Shown in pieces: positions 25,324 to 34,951 of a stretch of DNA of 57,066 nt. The DNA lies in contig CALKCJ010000042.1 of the NCBI GenBank assembly GCA_938082375.1, forward strand, positions 1 through 57,066, given 5' to 3'. Both the position numbers and the translations under genes were made by a program. Below the pieces are notes generated by a model. It had not been told where the DNA came from. It searched no databases and worked only from the letters and a program-made list of their open reading frames with translations. The stretch's first letter is position 1. Each line of letters starts with the position of its first letter. This stretch comes from an uncultured Thermomicrobiaceae bacterium. Lineage in GTDB: Bacteria; Chloroflexota; Chloroflexia; Thermomicrobiales; Thermomicrobiaceae.

Positions 25324-26278
25324 CGCTCATCTCCTCCCGGCCCATGTTCCCTCGCCCTGCTCCGCCTCTCCCCGGCACGTGCTCGATGCAGCTCAACAAC
25401 TCCTCAGCCGTGCGGACACTGGCGAGTGGATGGATACGAGCGATGAGTCCGCTCAGCACTCGGCCTGGCCCCACCTCGTAGTAGGTCTGGACGCCGCGTG
25501 CGGCTGCGGCGCTGATCACGTCGACCCAGCGCACCGGCGCAGCGATCTGTGCCAGGAGCTCCTGGCGCAGTTCGTCTGGGTCACTGAGCGGGCGGGCATC
25601 GACATCGGCCAGCAGTGGAGCGATCGGCGGTGCAACGGGGAGCGATTCCACGAGCGGGCGCAGTGCTTCTGCCACCGGACGCATCAGCGACGAGTGAAAG
25701 GCGGCGTTGACCGGCAGCCGGACGACGCGCCGTGCACCGCGCTGCCGGGCCAGCGTCGCCGCGCGCTCGAGTTGGGCTGATCGCCCGCTGAGCGTGATCT
25801 GGCCGGGTGCGTTGATGTTTGCGACTTCGACGCCGGCCTCCTCGGCGATGGTGGCGAGCGTCTCGTAGTCGAGCCCAATCACCGCTAGCATCCCGCCGAG
25901 CCCATGCTCTTCCATCAGCTCGCCGCGCCGCCGGACGAGCCGGATCGCGTCAGCGAAGTCGAGGCTGCCAGCGGCGACCAGTGCGGTGTACTCGCCCAGG
26001 CTGTGCCCGGCCAGGCAGTTCGGCGACGGGAGCCGCTCATAGTGGCGCAGCACCCGCCAGTAGGCGACGCTGGTCGCCACGATAGCCGGCTGCTGGTTGC
26101 GCGTCGCGGCCAGCTCTTCCTCTGGCCCCTCGAAGATGATCCGGGAGAGCGCAAACCCAATCGCCTCGTCTGCCGCGGCGAAGGTCTCACGTGCGATCGG
26201 CTCGCGGTGCGCCAGCTCGCGGCCCATGCCGACTCGTTGGCTCCCTTGTCCGGGGAAGACCCAGGCAATCGCACTCAT
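25313..26278 (-). CDS. fabD: Malonyl-CoA:ACP transacylase
   Basis: A 321-residue malonyl transferase that loads malonate onto ACP. The N-terminal PGQGSQRVGMG loop is present, the nucleophile is Ser93 in GHSLGEYTALVA and the general base is His195 in NAAFHSSLM. The Arg that binds the malonyl carboxylate should lie in the RLVRRRGELM segment (about 114-123). The tail after residue 295 is a short Gly- and Arg-rich extension (GRGGAGRGNMGREE) whose codons also hold the ribosome-binding site of fabG. It starts 3 bases after the fabH stop. Confidence 0.95.
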   Translation of the reverse strand: MSAIAWVFPGQGSQRVGMGRELAHREPIARETFAAADEAIGFALSRIIFEGPEEELAATRNQQPAIVATSVAYWRVLRHYERLPSPNCLAGHSLGEYTALVAAGSLDFADAIRLVRRRGELMEEHGLGGMLAVIGLDYETLATIAEEAGVEVANINAPGQITLSGRSAQLERAATLARQRGARRVVRLPVNAAFHSSLMRPVAEALRPLVESLPVAPPIAPLLADVDARPLSDPDELRQELLAQIAAPVRWVDVISAAAARGVQTYYEVGPGRVLSGLIARIHPLASVRTAEELLSCIEHVPGRGGAGRGNMGREEMSDEH

Positions 26279-26281
26279 CCG

Positions 26282-27292
26282 CTACTCCCGCCCGGGCACA
26301 CCGCTCCAACCCCAGCGGACGACGCTCGCGGCCCAGGACAGCCCGCCTCCGAAGGCGACCAGCACGAGGTTCATGCCCGGCCGCAGGGCTCCGGCGTCCG
26401 CTGCCTCCGCCAGACAGATCGGCACCGACGCTGCCGACGTATTGCCGTATCGGTCGAGGTTGACCCAGACCTTGCTGGGGGGCAGTCCAAGCCGTTTGGC
26501 AGCGGCGTCGATGATCCGCTGGTTCGCCTGGTGTGGGATCAGCAGATCGATGTCGTCCAGCCGCAACCCGGCTCTGGCAATCGCCTCGATCGCCGCCTCG
26601 CCCATGACGCGGACAGAGAACCGGAACACCTCGCTGCCCTGCATCCGCATGTAGGGGCGCTTGGGCGGCAGTACCCCGTTCGCGCTCAAAAGTTCGCGGA
26701 AGCCGTCGAGGTAGAGGTGCATCGCGCCGGTGCCGTCGGAGCCAAGGACGCTCGACAGGACACCCTCCTCAGCGGTGGTTGCCTGCAGCACGGCGGCGCC
26801 CGCGCCGTCGCCGAAGAGCACGCAGGTGCTGCGATCGGTGAAGTCGACCCAGCGTGTCAGCGCGTCTGCGCCGACGACCAGGACGGCATCGGCGGCACCC
26901 GTAGCGATGAACTGGGCGCCAACACTGAGCGCATACATGAAGCCTGAGCAGGCGGCTACCAGGTCGAACGCGCCGGCCCGGCTCGCCCCCAGCTCGGCCT
27001 GCAGGAGGGACGCGGTGGCCGGCATCAGAAGATCCGGCGTGATAGTCGCGAGGACGATCAGGTCCAGCTGCTGAGGATCGATGCCGGCGACCGCGACGGC
27101 CCGCCGTGCTGCCATGGTGGCCATATGCAGCGTGGTCTCGGCCGGGCTGGCGATGCGGCGCTCACGGATGCCCGTACGCGTGACGATCCACTCGTCTGAC
27201 GTTTCGACCATCCGCTCGAGATCCTGATTGGTCAGGACGTGTGGGGGTAGATAGGCGCCCCATCCTGTGATCGCTGCACGCCGTCCGGCCAC
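26282..27292 (-). CDS. fabH: 3-oxoacyl-ACP synthase III
   Basis: A 336-residue KASIII enzyme starting fatty acid synthesis by condensing acyl-CoA with malonyl-ACP. The catalytic triad is complete: Cys115 in LVAACSGFMYAL, His254 in IPHQANQRI and Asn284 in RYGNTSAAS. The N-terminal ITGWGAYLPP and TRTGIRERRI are typical. The start is GTG at 27292 with GGGATGGGAGGGG upstream. It is first of the tightly packed fabH-fabD-fabG block and follows rpmF after 100 bases that contain a 22-base palindrome. Confidence 0.95.
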   Translation of the reverse strand: MAGRRAAITGWGAYLPPHVLTNQDLERMVETSDEWIVTRTGIRERRIASPAETTLHMATMAARRAVAVAGIDPQQLDLIVLATITPDLLMPATASLLQAELGASRAGAFDLVAACSGFMYALSVGAQFIATGAADAVLVVGADALTRWVDFTDRSTCVLFGDGAGAAVLQATTAEEGVLSSVLGSDGTGAMHLYLDGFRELLSANGVLPPKRPYMRMQGSEVFRFSVRVMGEAAIEAIARAGLRLDDIDLLIPHQANQRIIDAAAKRLGLPPSKVWVNLDRYGNTSAASVPICLAEAADAGALRPGMNLVLVAFGGGLSWAASVVRWGWSGVPGRE

Positions 27293-27339
27293 AACGGAAC
27301 CCCTCCCATCCCCACCTCACTGAGGGATCTGGCGCTTGG

Positions 27340-27361
27340 CGCGCTCCGGTACCGGAGCGCG
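27340..27361. promoter_or_regulatory. 22-base perfect palindrome between rpmF and fabH
   Basis: The palindrome runs CGCGCTCCGG then TACCGGAGCGCG. It could be a repressor site before the fabHDG-accC block, or an RNA hairpin of 9 base pairs with a 4-base loop. I do not recognise it as a FapR site. Confidence 0.4.
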
Positions 27362-27392
27362 GCCGGCAGCCTGGGCGATCCCCCTGGTGATG

Positions 27393-27605
27393 CTACTCAG
27401 CCCCGCGCTGGGTTCGCGGGCTCGTCCGGTTCACCTCGATGACCTGCCGACCCCGGTAGGTGCCACAATTGGGGCAGACATGGTGCGTGAGCTTCTTCTC
27501 GCCACAGGCTGGGCAGGTCATGAGCTGTGGCAACTTCAGGTAGTGGTGACGCCGCCGGTTACCCTGGCGACGCCGGCTGACGCGGTGCTTCGGCAATGCT
27601 CCCAT
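27393..27605 (-). CDS. rpmF: 50S ribosomal protein L32
   Basis: A 70-residue L32 with the basic start MGALPKHRVSRRRQGNRRRH and a zinc-ribbon made of Cys31, Cys34, Cys44 and Cys47 (CPACGEKKLTHHVCPNC). The ATG at 27605 has AAGGAGAAGGTCGC upstream. The C-terminus is about 8 residues longer than in many bacteria. It follows yceD, the common order yceD-rpmF before fatty acid genes, although plsX is missing between rpmF and fabH. Confidence 0.95.
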   Translation of the reverse strand: MGALPKHRVSRRRQGNRRRHHYLKLPQLMTCPACGEKKLTHHVCPNCGTYRGRQVIEVNRTSPRTQRGAE

Positions 27606-27687
27606 GCGACCTTCTCCTTCTTTCCTGGGGCCCCCGGGCCATCCGCGCGGAGGGCACTTTGACTTATCCGGTTCATCCAGTTCACGC

Positions 27688-28215
27688 TCAGTCGGTTCGC
27701 TCTTCGAGGAGCGCCTGCAAGACGGCCAGGCGCGCATCGCCGACGTCCTCACGGTCCGGCACCAGCGACGGGTATCCAGGGCAATCTGGCCCACAGACGG
27801 GCTTGATCGGCTGGGCCAGGATCGTTACCTGCCTGAGGATCTCACGCAGGTCGAGCTGGTGGTTCTCATCGATGACGAAAATCTCGTCGTCGGTTGGCGC
27901 TGGTAGTGGCAGCCCGGTAAGGACATCGATGCTCGGCCAGAACTCCGCTTCGAAGGACTCGCTGTACGTGCCCTCGAACTCCGTGAGACAGCGGGCGCAG
28001 ACTTGCGGGCTCGTGGTTTCGACTTCCCCGGTCACCAGGATGCCTGACGCGATGCGCGTGAGCCGTAGCTCAGTCTCTAGCTTGTGGACCAGCAGATCCT
28101 CATCGAGCGCGTAATCGTCGAGTTGCACGGTCACAGTGCGGACTGCGCCGACGCGCGCCTTCAAGAGCTGGGCGACATTGATGACGGTGTCGTTGTGAAG
28201 GTGCGTCGCGATCAT
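27688..28215 (-). CDS. yceD: YceD/DUF177 family protein (23S rRNA accumulation)
   Basis: A 175-residue DUF177 protein; family members are needed for normal 23S rRNA accumulation. The core CARCLTEFEGTYSESFEAEF is present and CGPDCPGY near residue 145 gives the second cysteine pair, as in bacterial YceD proteins. The ATG at 28215 has GGAGGTTCCAACC upstream. A longer frame to 28296 would begin inside the promoter at 28267-28296. It is the first gene of the minus-strand cluster that continues through rpmF and fabH. Confidence 0.9.
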   Translation of the reverse strand: MIATHLHNDTVINVAQLLKARVGAVRTVTVQLDDYALDEDLLVHKLETELRLTRIASGILVTGEVETTSPQVCARCLTEFEGTYSESFEAEFWPSIDVLTGLPLPAPTDDEIFVIDENHQLDLREILRQVTILAQPIKPVCGPDCPGYPSLVPDREDVGDARLAVLQALLEERTD

Positions 28216-28266
28216 GGTTGGAACCTCCGAACCTGCGCTCTCTGGGTGGAGAGGCGCAACTAGCAT

Positions 28267-28296
28267 ACTATACTGGACTGTACAAACGAGGGTCAA
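28267..28296 (-). promoter_or_regulatory. Promoter for the yceD-rpmF-fab cluster
   Basis: On the minus strand TTGACC (28291-28296) and TATAGT (28267-28272) with an 18-base spacer. The AT-rich patch stands out in GC-rich surroundings. Transcription should start near 28260, about 45 bases before the yceD ATG. Confidence 0.75.
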
Positions 28297-28370
28297 GGCG
28301 CGCTGTTGGCCCCCGCACGGTTACTGCGGCCGGGCCGCGGTGTAGAATGCCGCCGACGGGTAAGGTTGAG

Positions 28371-29150
28371 ATGAGGAGCGTGGCGGCGCGAATGCGAGCG
28401 AATGTGGTCAAGCGGAAACTCCAGGCGGGCGAAAACGTGGTCGGGTGTTTCGTCCCGTATCCGTCCAGCGAGCTGGCCGAGATCTGCGGGTTGATCGGGT
28501 TCGACTTCGTGCTGATCGATGCCGAGCACGGGCCGATGTCGCCTGAGTCGGCCTACCAGATGGTGTTGGGAGCCGAGGCCGGGGGTGCGACGCCGATCGT
28601 GCGAGTGCCGCAGAACGAGCGCCAAGTCATCTTACGCTACCTCGACATCGGGGCGCTGGGTGTCATGGTGCCGCAAGTGAACAGCCCTGAGGAGGCGCGG
28701 GCCGTGGTCGCAGCCGCCCGGTACTACCCGCAAGGACTTCGCGGTATCGCCGGTGTACGCGCGGCCGGGTTCGGTCTGCGAGAGTCCTTGGCCGACTATA
28801 CCGTCCAGGCGAACGCGGAGATGTTGGTCGTGGTGCAAATCGAGAGCCGAACGGCGGTCGAGCGGCTTTCGCAGATCTTGGAGGTACCGGGGATCGATGT
28901 CCTCTTCGTCGGTCCCAACGACCTGGCACAGTCGATGGGCTACCCGGGCCAGCCGCTTCACCCGGAGGTGCAGGCGGTCGTTGACCAGGTGGTGCGGCAG
29001 GTCGATAGCCGTGTGCCACTGGGCACGACGGCTGCCACAGTGGAGCTGGCGCGACGCCAGCGAGAACGCGGGTTCCGCATGGTGGTGACCAATGCCACAA
29101 GCCTCCTGGCAGCGAGCGGGCGCGCGCTGATCGAGGCGGCGAAGGGCTAG
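28371..29150 (+). CDS. HpcH/HpaI aldolase family protein
   Basis: A 259-residue class II pyruvate-dependent aldolase of the HpcH/HpaI family, which cleaves 4-hydroxy-2-oxo acids or 2-dehydro-3-deoxyglucarate with a divalent metal. Motifs: FDFVLIDAEHGP, PIVRVPQNE, VMVPQVNSPEEAR with the metal-binding region, and VLFVGPNDLAQSMG with the usual Asp. Two ATGs are possible, 28371 (after AAGGTTGAG) and 28392; I use the first. A TAGAAT at 28343-28348 may be its -10. The physiological substrate is not evident from context; ilvE follows after 50 bases. Confidence 0.87.
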   Translation: MRSVAARMRANVVKRKLQAGENVVGCFVPYPSSELAEICGLIGFDFVLIDAEHGPMSPESAYQMVLGAEAGGATPIVRVPQNERQVILRYLDIGALGVMVPQVNSPEEARAVVAAARYYPQGLRGIAGVRAAGFGLRESLADYTVQANAEMLVVVQIESRTAVERLSQILEVPGIDVLFVGPNDLAQSMGYPGQPLHPEVQAVVDQVVRQVDSRVPLGTTAATVELARRQRERGFRMVVTNATSLLAASGRALIEAAKG

Positions 29151-29200
29151 CACGGGAGCGGTTGGGCGCTGGTGGCTGGTAGTGTGGATCGGAGCGAGTC

Positions 29201-30151
29201 ATGGTGCAAAGCAAACTGTTGCCGTACGCCTTCTTCGAAGGGGACTTCGTTCCCGCCGATCAGGCCAAGGTAAGCATCGCCACCCATGCCCTGCAGTACG
29301 GCACAGGAGTCTTCGGCGGCATCCGCGGCTATCTGGATCGTGACGGCGAGACGATCAACATCTTCCGTCTGCCGGACCACACGCGCCGGCTGATGCAGTC
29401 GGCGCGCTTTCTGCGCGCTGAGCTCCCATACGATGCCGAGCGCGTGGCTGAGATCATCATCGAGCTGGTCAAGCGCAATGCTCCGGGCTTCGATATCTAT
29501 ATCCGGCCATTCATCTACAAGGCTGACCTCGAGCTTGGTCCCAAGCTCAAGGGCATCCGCGACGAGCTGGCGATCTACATGATCCCCCTTCAGGAGTATT
29601 TGCCGATCACTCACCCGATCCGGCTGATGGTCTCGTCTTGGCGACGAACTGAGGACAACATCATCCCGAGCCGCGGGAAGGTCTCGGGTGCGTACATCAA
29701 CTCGGCCCTGGCGCGCGACCAGGCGGAGGAGTGTGGCTTCGACGACGCGATCATGCTTAACTCTGCCGGCAAGGTGGCCGAGGGCAGCGGGGCGAACCTC
29801 TTCATCGCCCGCGGCGGCGTGCTGATCACGACCCCGGTCACCGCGGATATCCTCGAAGGGATTACCCGGCGCTCCCTCATCGAGTTCGCGCGCGATCTGG
29901 GTATCTCGATCGAAGAGCGGGAGATCGACCGCAGCGAGCTGTACATCTGCGATGAGGCGTTCCTGTGCGGCACCGGCGTGCAAATCGCGCCGGTCGGCTC
30001 GATCGATGGCCGGCCGGTCGGGAACGGTCAGATCGGCCCGATCACCGCGAAATTGCAACAGGTCTTCTTCGCGCTCGTGCGCGGTGAGGCGTCACCCTAC
30101 CAACACTACTTGACTCGCGTCAAGATCGCCCAGCCAGCGGAAGCCCATTAG
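29201..30151 (+). CDS. ilvE: Branched-chain amino acid aminotransferase
   Basis: A 316-residue fold-type IV PLP transaminase for Val, Leu and Ile. The start LPYAFFEGDFVPADQAKVSI, the substrate-loop region YGTGVFGGIRGY and the PLP lysine in SRGKVSGAYINSAL are all as in bacterial IlvE. The C-terminal EAFLCGTGVQIAPV is typical as well. The ATG at 29201 has GGAGCGAGTC upstream. It may share a transcript with the aldolase upstream. D-amino acid transaminase is a related family, but the length and motifs favour IlvE. Confidence 0.94.
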   Translation: MVQSKLLPYAFFEGDFVPADQAKVSIATHALQYGTGVFGGIRGYLDRDGETINIFRLPDHTRRLMQSARFLRAELPYDAERVAEIIIELVKRNAPGFDIYIRPFIYKADLELGPKLKGIRDELAIYMIPLQEYLPITHPIRLMVSSWRRTEDNIIPSRGKVSGAYINSALARDQAEECGFDDAIMLNSAGKVAEGSGANLFIARGGVLITTPVTADILEGITRRSLIEFARDLGISIEEREIDRSELYICDEAFLCGTGVQIAPVGSIDGRPVGNGQIGPITAKLQQVFFALVRGEASPYQHYLTRVKIAQPAEAH

Positions 30152-30186
30152 ACCAAGCGGCTGGTCGTTCTCCCGCGAGGTGTGCG

Positions 30187-30222
30187 GACAGCGAGCGGCT
30201 GGCGCAGCTCCTGCTCGCTGTC
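30187..30222 (+). terminator. Hairpin after ilvE
   Basis: GACAGCGAGC (30187-30196) pairs perfectly with GCTCGCTGTC (30213-30222) across a 16-base loop, about 35 bases after the ilvE stop. No T tract follows. Confidence 0.4.
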
Positions 30223-30296
30223 TGGTAACGTGGTACGCTTGCAGCCCGGCGGTCGGGTGCTGGCGCGGAACCACGGACGAGGGTGGCTCCAGGACG

Positions 30297-32006
30297 GTGA
30301 GCGCGAAGGGGCTCCACTGGCAGGGTGTGATCCTGATCGTAGTCGCCGCTCTGCTGCTGGTCGCATGCCAGCGCGGAGGGTCGCGCTCAGCGCCAGCACA
30401 GGGCCCGGCACCCCGTGCCACGACGGTCACGCAGCCAGCGGCCGAGCAGCAAGCCCTGCCTGCCGCCTCTAGTCCAACTGTCGCGCCTCCGGAACAACGC
30501 GTCGCGATCGTCGAGGCGGGCTTCGACGAACCGCGGACGCTCAATCCGCTCTTTGTGGCTGACCCGGTGTCGGAAGAGCTTAGCCGCTTGGTATTCGACA
30601 GCCTGGTCACTATCGATCCGGCGACCGGCGACGTGGCTCCCGCGTTGGCGGCGTCTTGGGAGATCAGTGAGGACAGTACTCGCTATACCTTTCACCTACG
30701 TGCTGGCGTGCGCTGGCACGATGGCCAACCCTTCACCGCGCGCGACGTCGAGTTCACGTACCGTGCAATGCTGGACGTCAACGTCCGCTCACCACGCCAC
30801 GTTCGACTGGCGGAGCGGGTGAAGGCGGTCGGTATGCTCGACCAGCAGACGGTCGTCATCGAGCTGATCAAGCCGGACGCCTCCTTTCTGCCGACGCTGG
30901 CCACACTCGGCATCGTGCCTGAGCACGTCCTGGCGTCCGTGCAGCCGGAGCAGCTCGTCACCGATCCCTTCGGCCTCAGCAGCGCGGTCGGAACCGGGCC
31001 GTTCATGCTCACGAAGTGGGTACGGGGAGAGCAGATCGTCTTCGAGCGGAATCCGCAGTACTATCGCGGAGCGCCGCAGATTCCCCAGTACACCTACCGA
31101 GTTATCGGCTCGCTGGACGAACTGGCTGCCGGGCTGCGGGACGGTCTCATCGACTGGGCTGTGGTCGACGCGGCTCAGGTGGGGGCCGTCCCGGCGATCG
31201 ACGGAGTCACGGTGCAGTCGCTTCCTGGCTTCGAACTCGTCATGGTCGTGTTGCAGTTAGATCCGACCAGGAGCGAACTTTTCCTCGATCCCCGGGTACG
31301 GCAGGCGCTGTTGCTCGCGCTGGATCGCCAGGCCATGGTCGACGAGGTCTGGCACGGCCAGGCGGAAGTCGCGCAGGGGACACAGCCCCCGGCATCCTGG
31401 GCTGCCGGTCCGGCCGGCATCGAGTACTCGTACGATCCCGAGCAAGCGGGCCGGTTGCTCGACGAGGCTGGCTGGCCGATGGGGCCCGACGGCGTTCGGC
31501 AGCGAGAGGGGCAGCGGTTGGGCTTCCGGCTGATCGCGACCGGCGCCGACCCGACTCGCCGCGCGCTCGCCTTCTGGCTGCAGCGCCAGTGGGCACAGAT
31601 CGGTGTCGAGGTACGACTCGAGCTGGAGCGGTGGAGCGACGTTCGCCGCCGGGTCGTCGAGACGCGAGACTTCGATGCGCTCGTGCTCGGCGTGCGTTGG
31701 GATCTCGATCCGGACCAGCGTATCGTCTGGACGACTGACTCGATCTTCGATGGTCTGAACGCGGGCCATTACAGCAATGCCAAATTGGACGCGCTCCTAG
31801 AGCAGGCCATCGCGACGACCGACCGGCAGGAGCGATCGGCGCTGTACCGGCAGGCGCAGGAGATCGTGCTCCGTGAGCTCCCGGTGCTGCCGCTCTGTTT
31901 TCCCAATCTCACCGTGCTGTGGTCGAACCGGATTGAGGCTCCACCGCTCTCAGCGACTGCCGTGCGGCTGCGGGTAGGCGTCGAGCAGTGGCGGTTACGG
32001 CTGTAG
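30297..32006 (+). CDS. Oligopeptide-type ABC transporter substrate-binding lipoprotein
   Basis: A 569-residue family 5 solute-binding protein (OppA/DppA type). The N-terminus is a lipoprotein signal with lipobox LLVAC and the lipid-modified residue at Cys24. A Gln-, Ala- and Pro-rich linker of about 50 residues follows. The binding domain starts at VAIVEAGFDEPRTLNPLF and includes AASWEISEDSTRYTFHLRAG and VRWHDGQPFTARDV, the family signature. The GTG at 30297 is chosen because it places the lipobox correctly; its ribosome-binding site is weak (CCAGGACG). The oppDF-like ATPases are 228 bases downstream, but they have their own promoter and no permease genes lie between. Confidence 0.88.
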   Translation: MSAKGLHWQGVILIVVAALLLVACQRGGSRSAPAQGPAPRATTVTQPAAEQQALPAASSPTVAPPEQRVAIVEAGFDEPRTLNPLFVADPVSEELSRLVFDSLVTIDPATGDVAPALAASWEISEDSTRYTFHLRAGVRWHDGQPFTARDVEFTYRAMLDVNVRSPRHVRLAERVKAVGMLDQQTVVIELIKPDASFLPTLATLGIVPEHVLASVQPEQLVTDPFGLSSAVGTGPFMLTKWVRGEQIVFERNPQYYRGAPQIPQYTYRVIGSLDELAAGLRDGLIDWAVVDAAQVGAVPAIDGVTVQSLPGFELVMVVLQLDPTRSELFLDPRVRQALLLALDRQAMVDEVWHGQAEVAQGTQPPASWAAGPAGIEYSYDPEQAGRLLDEAGWPMGPDGVRQREGQRLGFRLIATGADPTRRALAFWLQRQWAQIGVEVRLELERWSDVRRRVVETRDFDALVLGVRWDLDPDQRIVWTTDSIFDGLNAGHYSNAKLDALLEQAIATTDRQERSALYRQAQEIVLRELPVLPLCFPNLTVLWSNRIEAPPLSATAVRLRVGVEQWRLRL

Positions 32007-32015
32007 GCGACCGTA

Positions 32016-32044
32016 TTGACGGCTGTTGACGGCACGGGTACACT
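32016..32044 (+). promoter_or_regulatory. Promoter for the ABC ATPase pair
   Basis: TTGACG (32016-32021) and TACACT (32039-32044) with a 17-base spacer, just after the stop of the binding protein. The predicted leader is about 180 bases. The remaining 32045-32233 shows no ORF with a ribosome-binding site. Confidence 0.6.
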
Positions 32045-32233
32045 GTCGTGCGGTACCCGCAGCGATCCGGACGGCGAACGGGGACGCTGGATGGGGCATA
32101 GCCAGGCAGCCGCTGCTGGTAGGTACAGGTATGCGAGGTCTGAACGAGTGGCGTGACCGCGAGACTAGCGGGTGGCCGTATTCCGTGTGGTCTGGCGGTC
32201 GGTGTGGCGCGGTCGCGAGGCGAAGGAGAGGCG

Positions 32234-33254
<1,021 letters not shown>

Positions 33255-33265
<11 letters not shown>

Positions 33266-34289
33266 GGTGCGCGCGACTCCGCAGCAGCATGACGGGCGCA
33301 GCCGGGAAGTCCTGCTCGACGTCCGCGACCTGGTGATGTACTTCCCCCTCACCCGTGGCATTATCCTGCAGCGCCGGGTCGGGTGGGTGCAAGCGGTCGA
33401 CCACATCTCGTTCCACGTGTACAAGGGTGAGACCTTGGGGCTGGTGGGAGAGTCCGGCTGCGGCAAGAGCACGACCGGCCGTGCGATCCTCCAGCTCTAC
33501 AAGCCGACGGCTGGCGAGGTGATCTTCAAGGGTACCGACCTCACCAAGCTCAGCCCTGGCGAGATGCGGAAGATGCGCCGTCACCTCCAGATGATCTTCC
33601 AGGATCCGTACGCCTCGCTCAACCCGCGGATGACCGTGGGCAGCATCATCAGTGAGCCGATGCAGATCCACAACCTGGTGCCGAAGAACCAGCGCAACGA
33701 ACGTGTCCAGGAGTTGCTGGAAACGGTCGGGCTCAACCCGTACTTCGCGAACCGCTACCCGCACGAGTTTTCTGGCGGCCAGCGGCAGCGCATCGGCATC
33801 GCCCGCGCCTTGGCGGCCGACCCGGAGTTCATCGTCGCTGATGAGCCGGTCTCGGCGCTCGACGTCTCGATCCAGGCTCAGATTATTAACTTGCTCGAAG
33901 AGCTTCAGGAGCAATTCAGGCTGACGTACCTGTTCATCGCGCACGACCTTAGTGTCGTCCGGCATATCTCCGACCGAGTCGCGGTGATGTACCTCGGAAA
34001 GATCGTCGAGCTGGCCGACCGCAACTCGCTCTACGACGACCCGCTCCACCCCTACACCAAGGCGCTGCTCTCGGCTGTGCCGATCCCCGACCCAGTAGTG
34101 GAGAAGAAGCGCGAGCGGATCATTCTCACCGGCGATGTGCCGAGTCCGATCAACCCGCCGTCAGGATGCCGGTTTCACACGCGCTGCCCCTACGCGATGG
34201 ACATCTGTTCGAAGGTGGAGCCGCGCTTCGTCGACCAAGGTGGCGGTCACTTTGTGGCCTGCCACCTCTACCCCGGCTGCACGCCGTAG
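33255..34289 (+). CDS. Oligopeptide/dipeptide ABC transporter ATPase (OppF/DppF type)
   Basis: A 344-residue ATPase, partner of the preceding OppD-type protein. Walker [10 protein letters not shown] is at 65-73, with [15 protein letters not shown], signature [15 protein letters not shown], Walker [13 protein letters not shown] and [14 protein letters not shown]. The C-terminal extension ends with [17 protein letters not shown] and keeps the family cysteines. An unusual 15-residue polar N-terminal extension precedes the usual start. The two ATPases form a heterodimer in this family. The missing permeases must be supplied elsewhere in the genome. Confidence 0.95.
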
Positions 34290-34303
34290 CAATGTAGGGA
34301 GCG

Positions 34304-34951
34304 GTGTTCGGGCGCGACCCTCAGGTCATCCTGGCGACGATCATCGCCTTCGTCGTCGGGATCACTGTCCACGAGTTCTGCCATGCCTGGTCGGCTTTGA
34401 TGCTGGGGGACGATACTGCCCGGCGTCAAGGTCGTGTGACGCTGAACCCTCTCGCCCACCTCGACCCGATCGGCACGCTCGGCATGCTCATGATTGCTGT
34501 CGTCGGGTTCGGGATCGGATGGGGCCGGCCGGTACCGGTTAACCCCGCACGGCTGCGCGGTCACCAGCGCGGCATGGCCCTCACGGCCCTTGCCGGACCG
34601 CTGTCGAACGTCGTACTGGCGACGGCCTTCGCTCTCCCATACCGGTTCGGTGGAGACCTCACCGTCCCGCTCTTCGTCGCCGTGCTGGTGCAGCAGCTCG
34701 TAGTCGTCAACATCTTGCTGGCCGCTTTCAACCTGATCCCGATCCCCCCGCTCGACGGCCTGAAGATCTTGACCGGCATTCTCCCCGACTTCTGGTACCC
34801 CTACCTGGCACCGCTGGAGCGGTACGGGGTCGGCATCCTGCTGGTGTTGATCTTGCTGGGGAGCTGGGGCGGGGGGAGTATCCTGGCTGAGATGTACCTG
34901 CCGGTCTTTCGGCTCCTCTTCACCTTGATCGTGGGCAGGACGCCGTTCTAA
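34304..34951 (+). CDS. Site-2 protease family membrane metallopeptidase (M50)
   Basis: A 215-residue, mostly hydrophobic protein of the short M50B group. The zinc site is HEFCH (about residues 23-27) inside the first membrane helix, and NLIPIPPLDG at about 147-156 is the second zinc-ligand motif (usual form NLLPIPPLDG). Four to six membrane helices can be placed. Such proteins cleave substrates inside the membrane, but the target of this short group is generally unknown. The GTG at 34304 has TAGGGAGCG upstream. The stop overlaps the scpA start as TAATG, so it is coupled to scpAB, an order often found in Gram-positive-type genomes. Confidence 0.9.
   Translation: MFGRDPQVILATIIAFVVGITVHEFCHAWSALMLGDDTARRQGRVTLNPLAHLDPIGTLGMLMIAVVGFGIGWGRPVPVNPARLRGHQRGMALTALAGPLSNVVLATAFALPYRFGGDLTVPLFVAVLVQQLVVVNILLAAFNLIPIPPLDGLKILTGILPDFWYPYLAPLERYGVGILLVLILLGSWGGGSILAEMYLPVFRLLFTLIVGRTPF

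Noticed and set aside
25904-26947. Long plus-strand ORF opposite fabD and fabH (347 codons)
   Set aside because: It is a shadow frame of two well-recognised genes on the other strand in GC-rich DNA and shows no domain.
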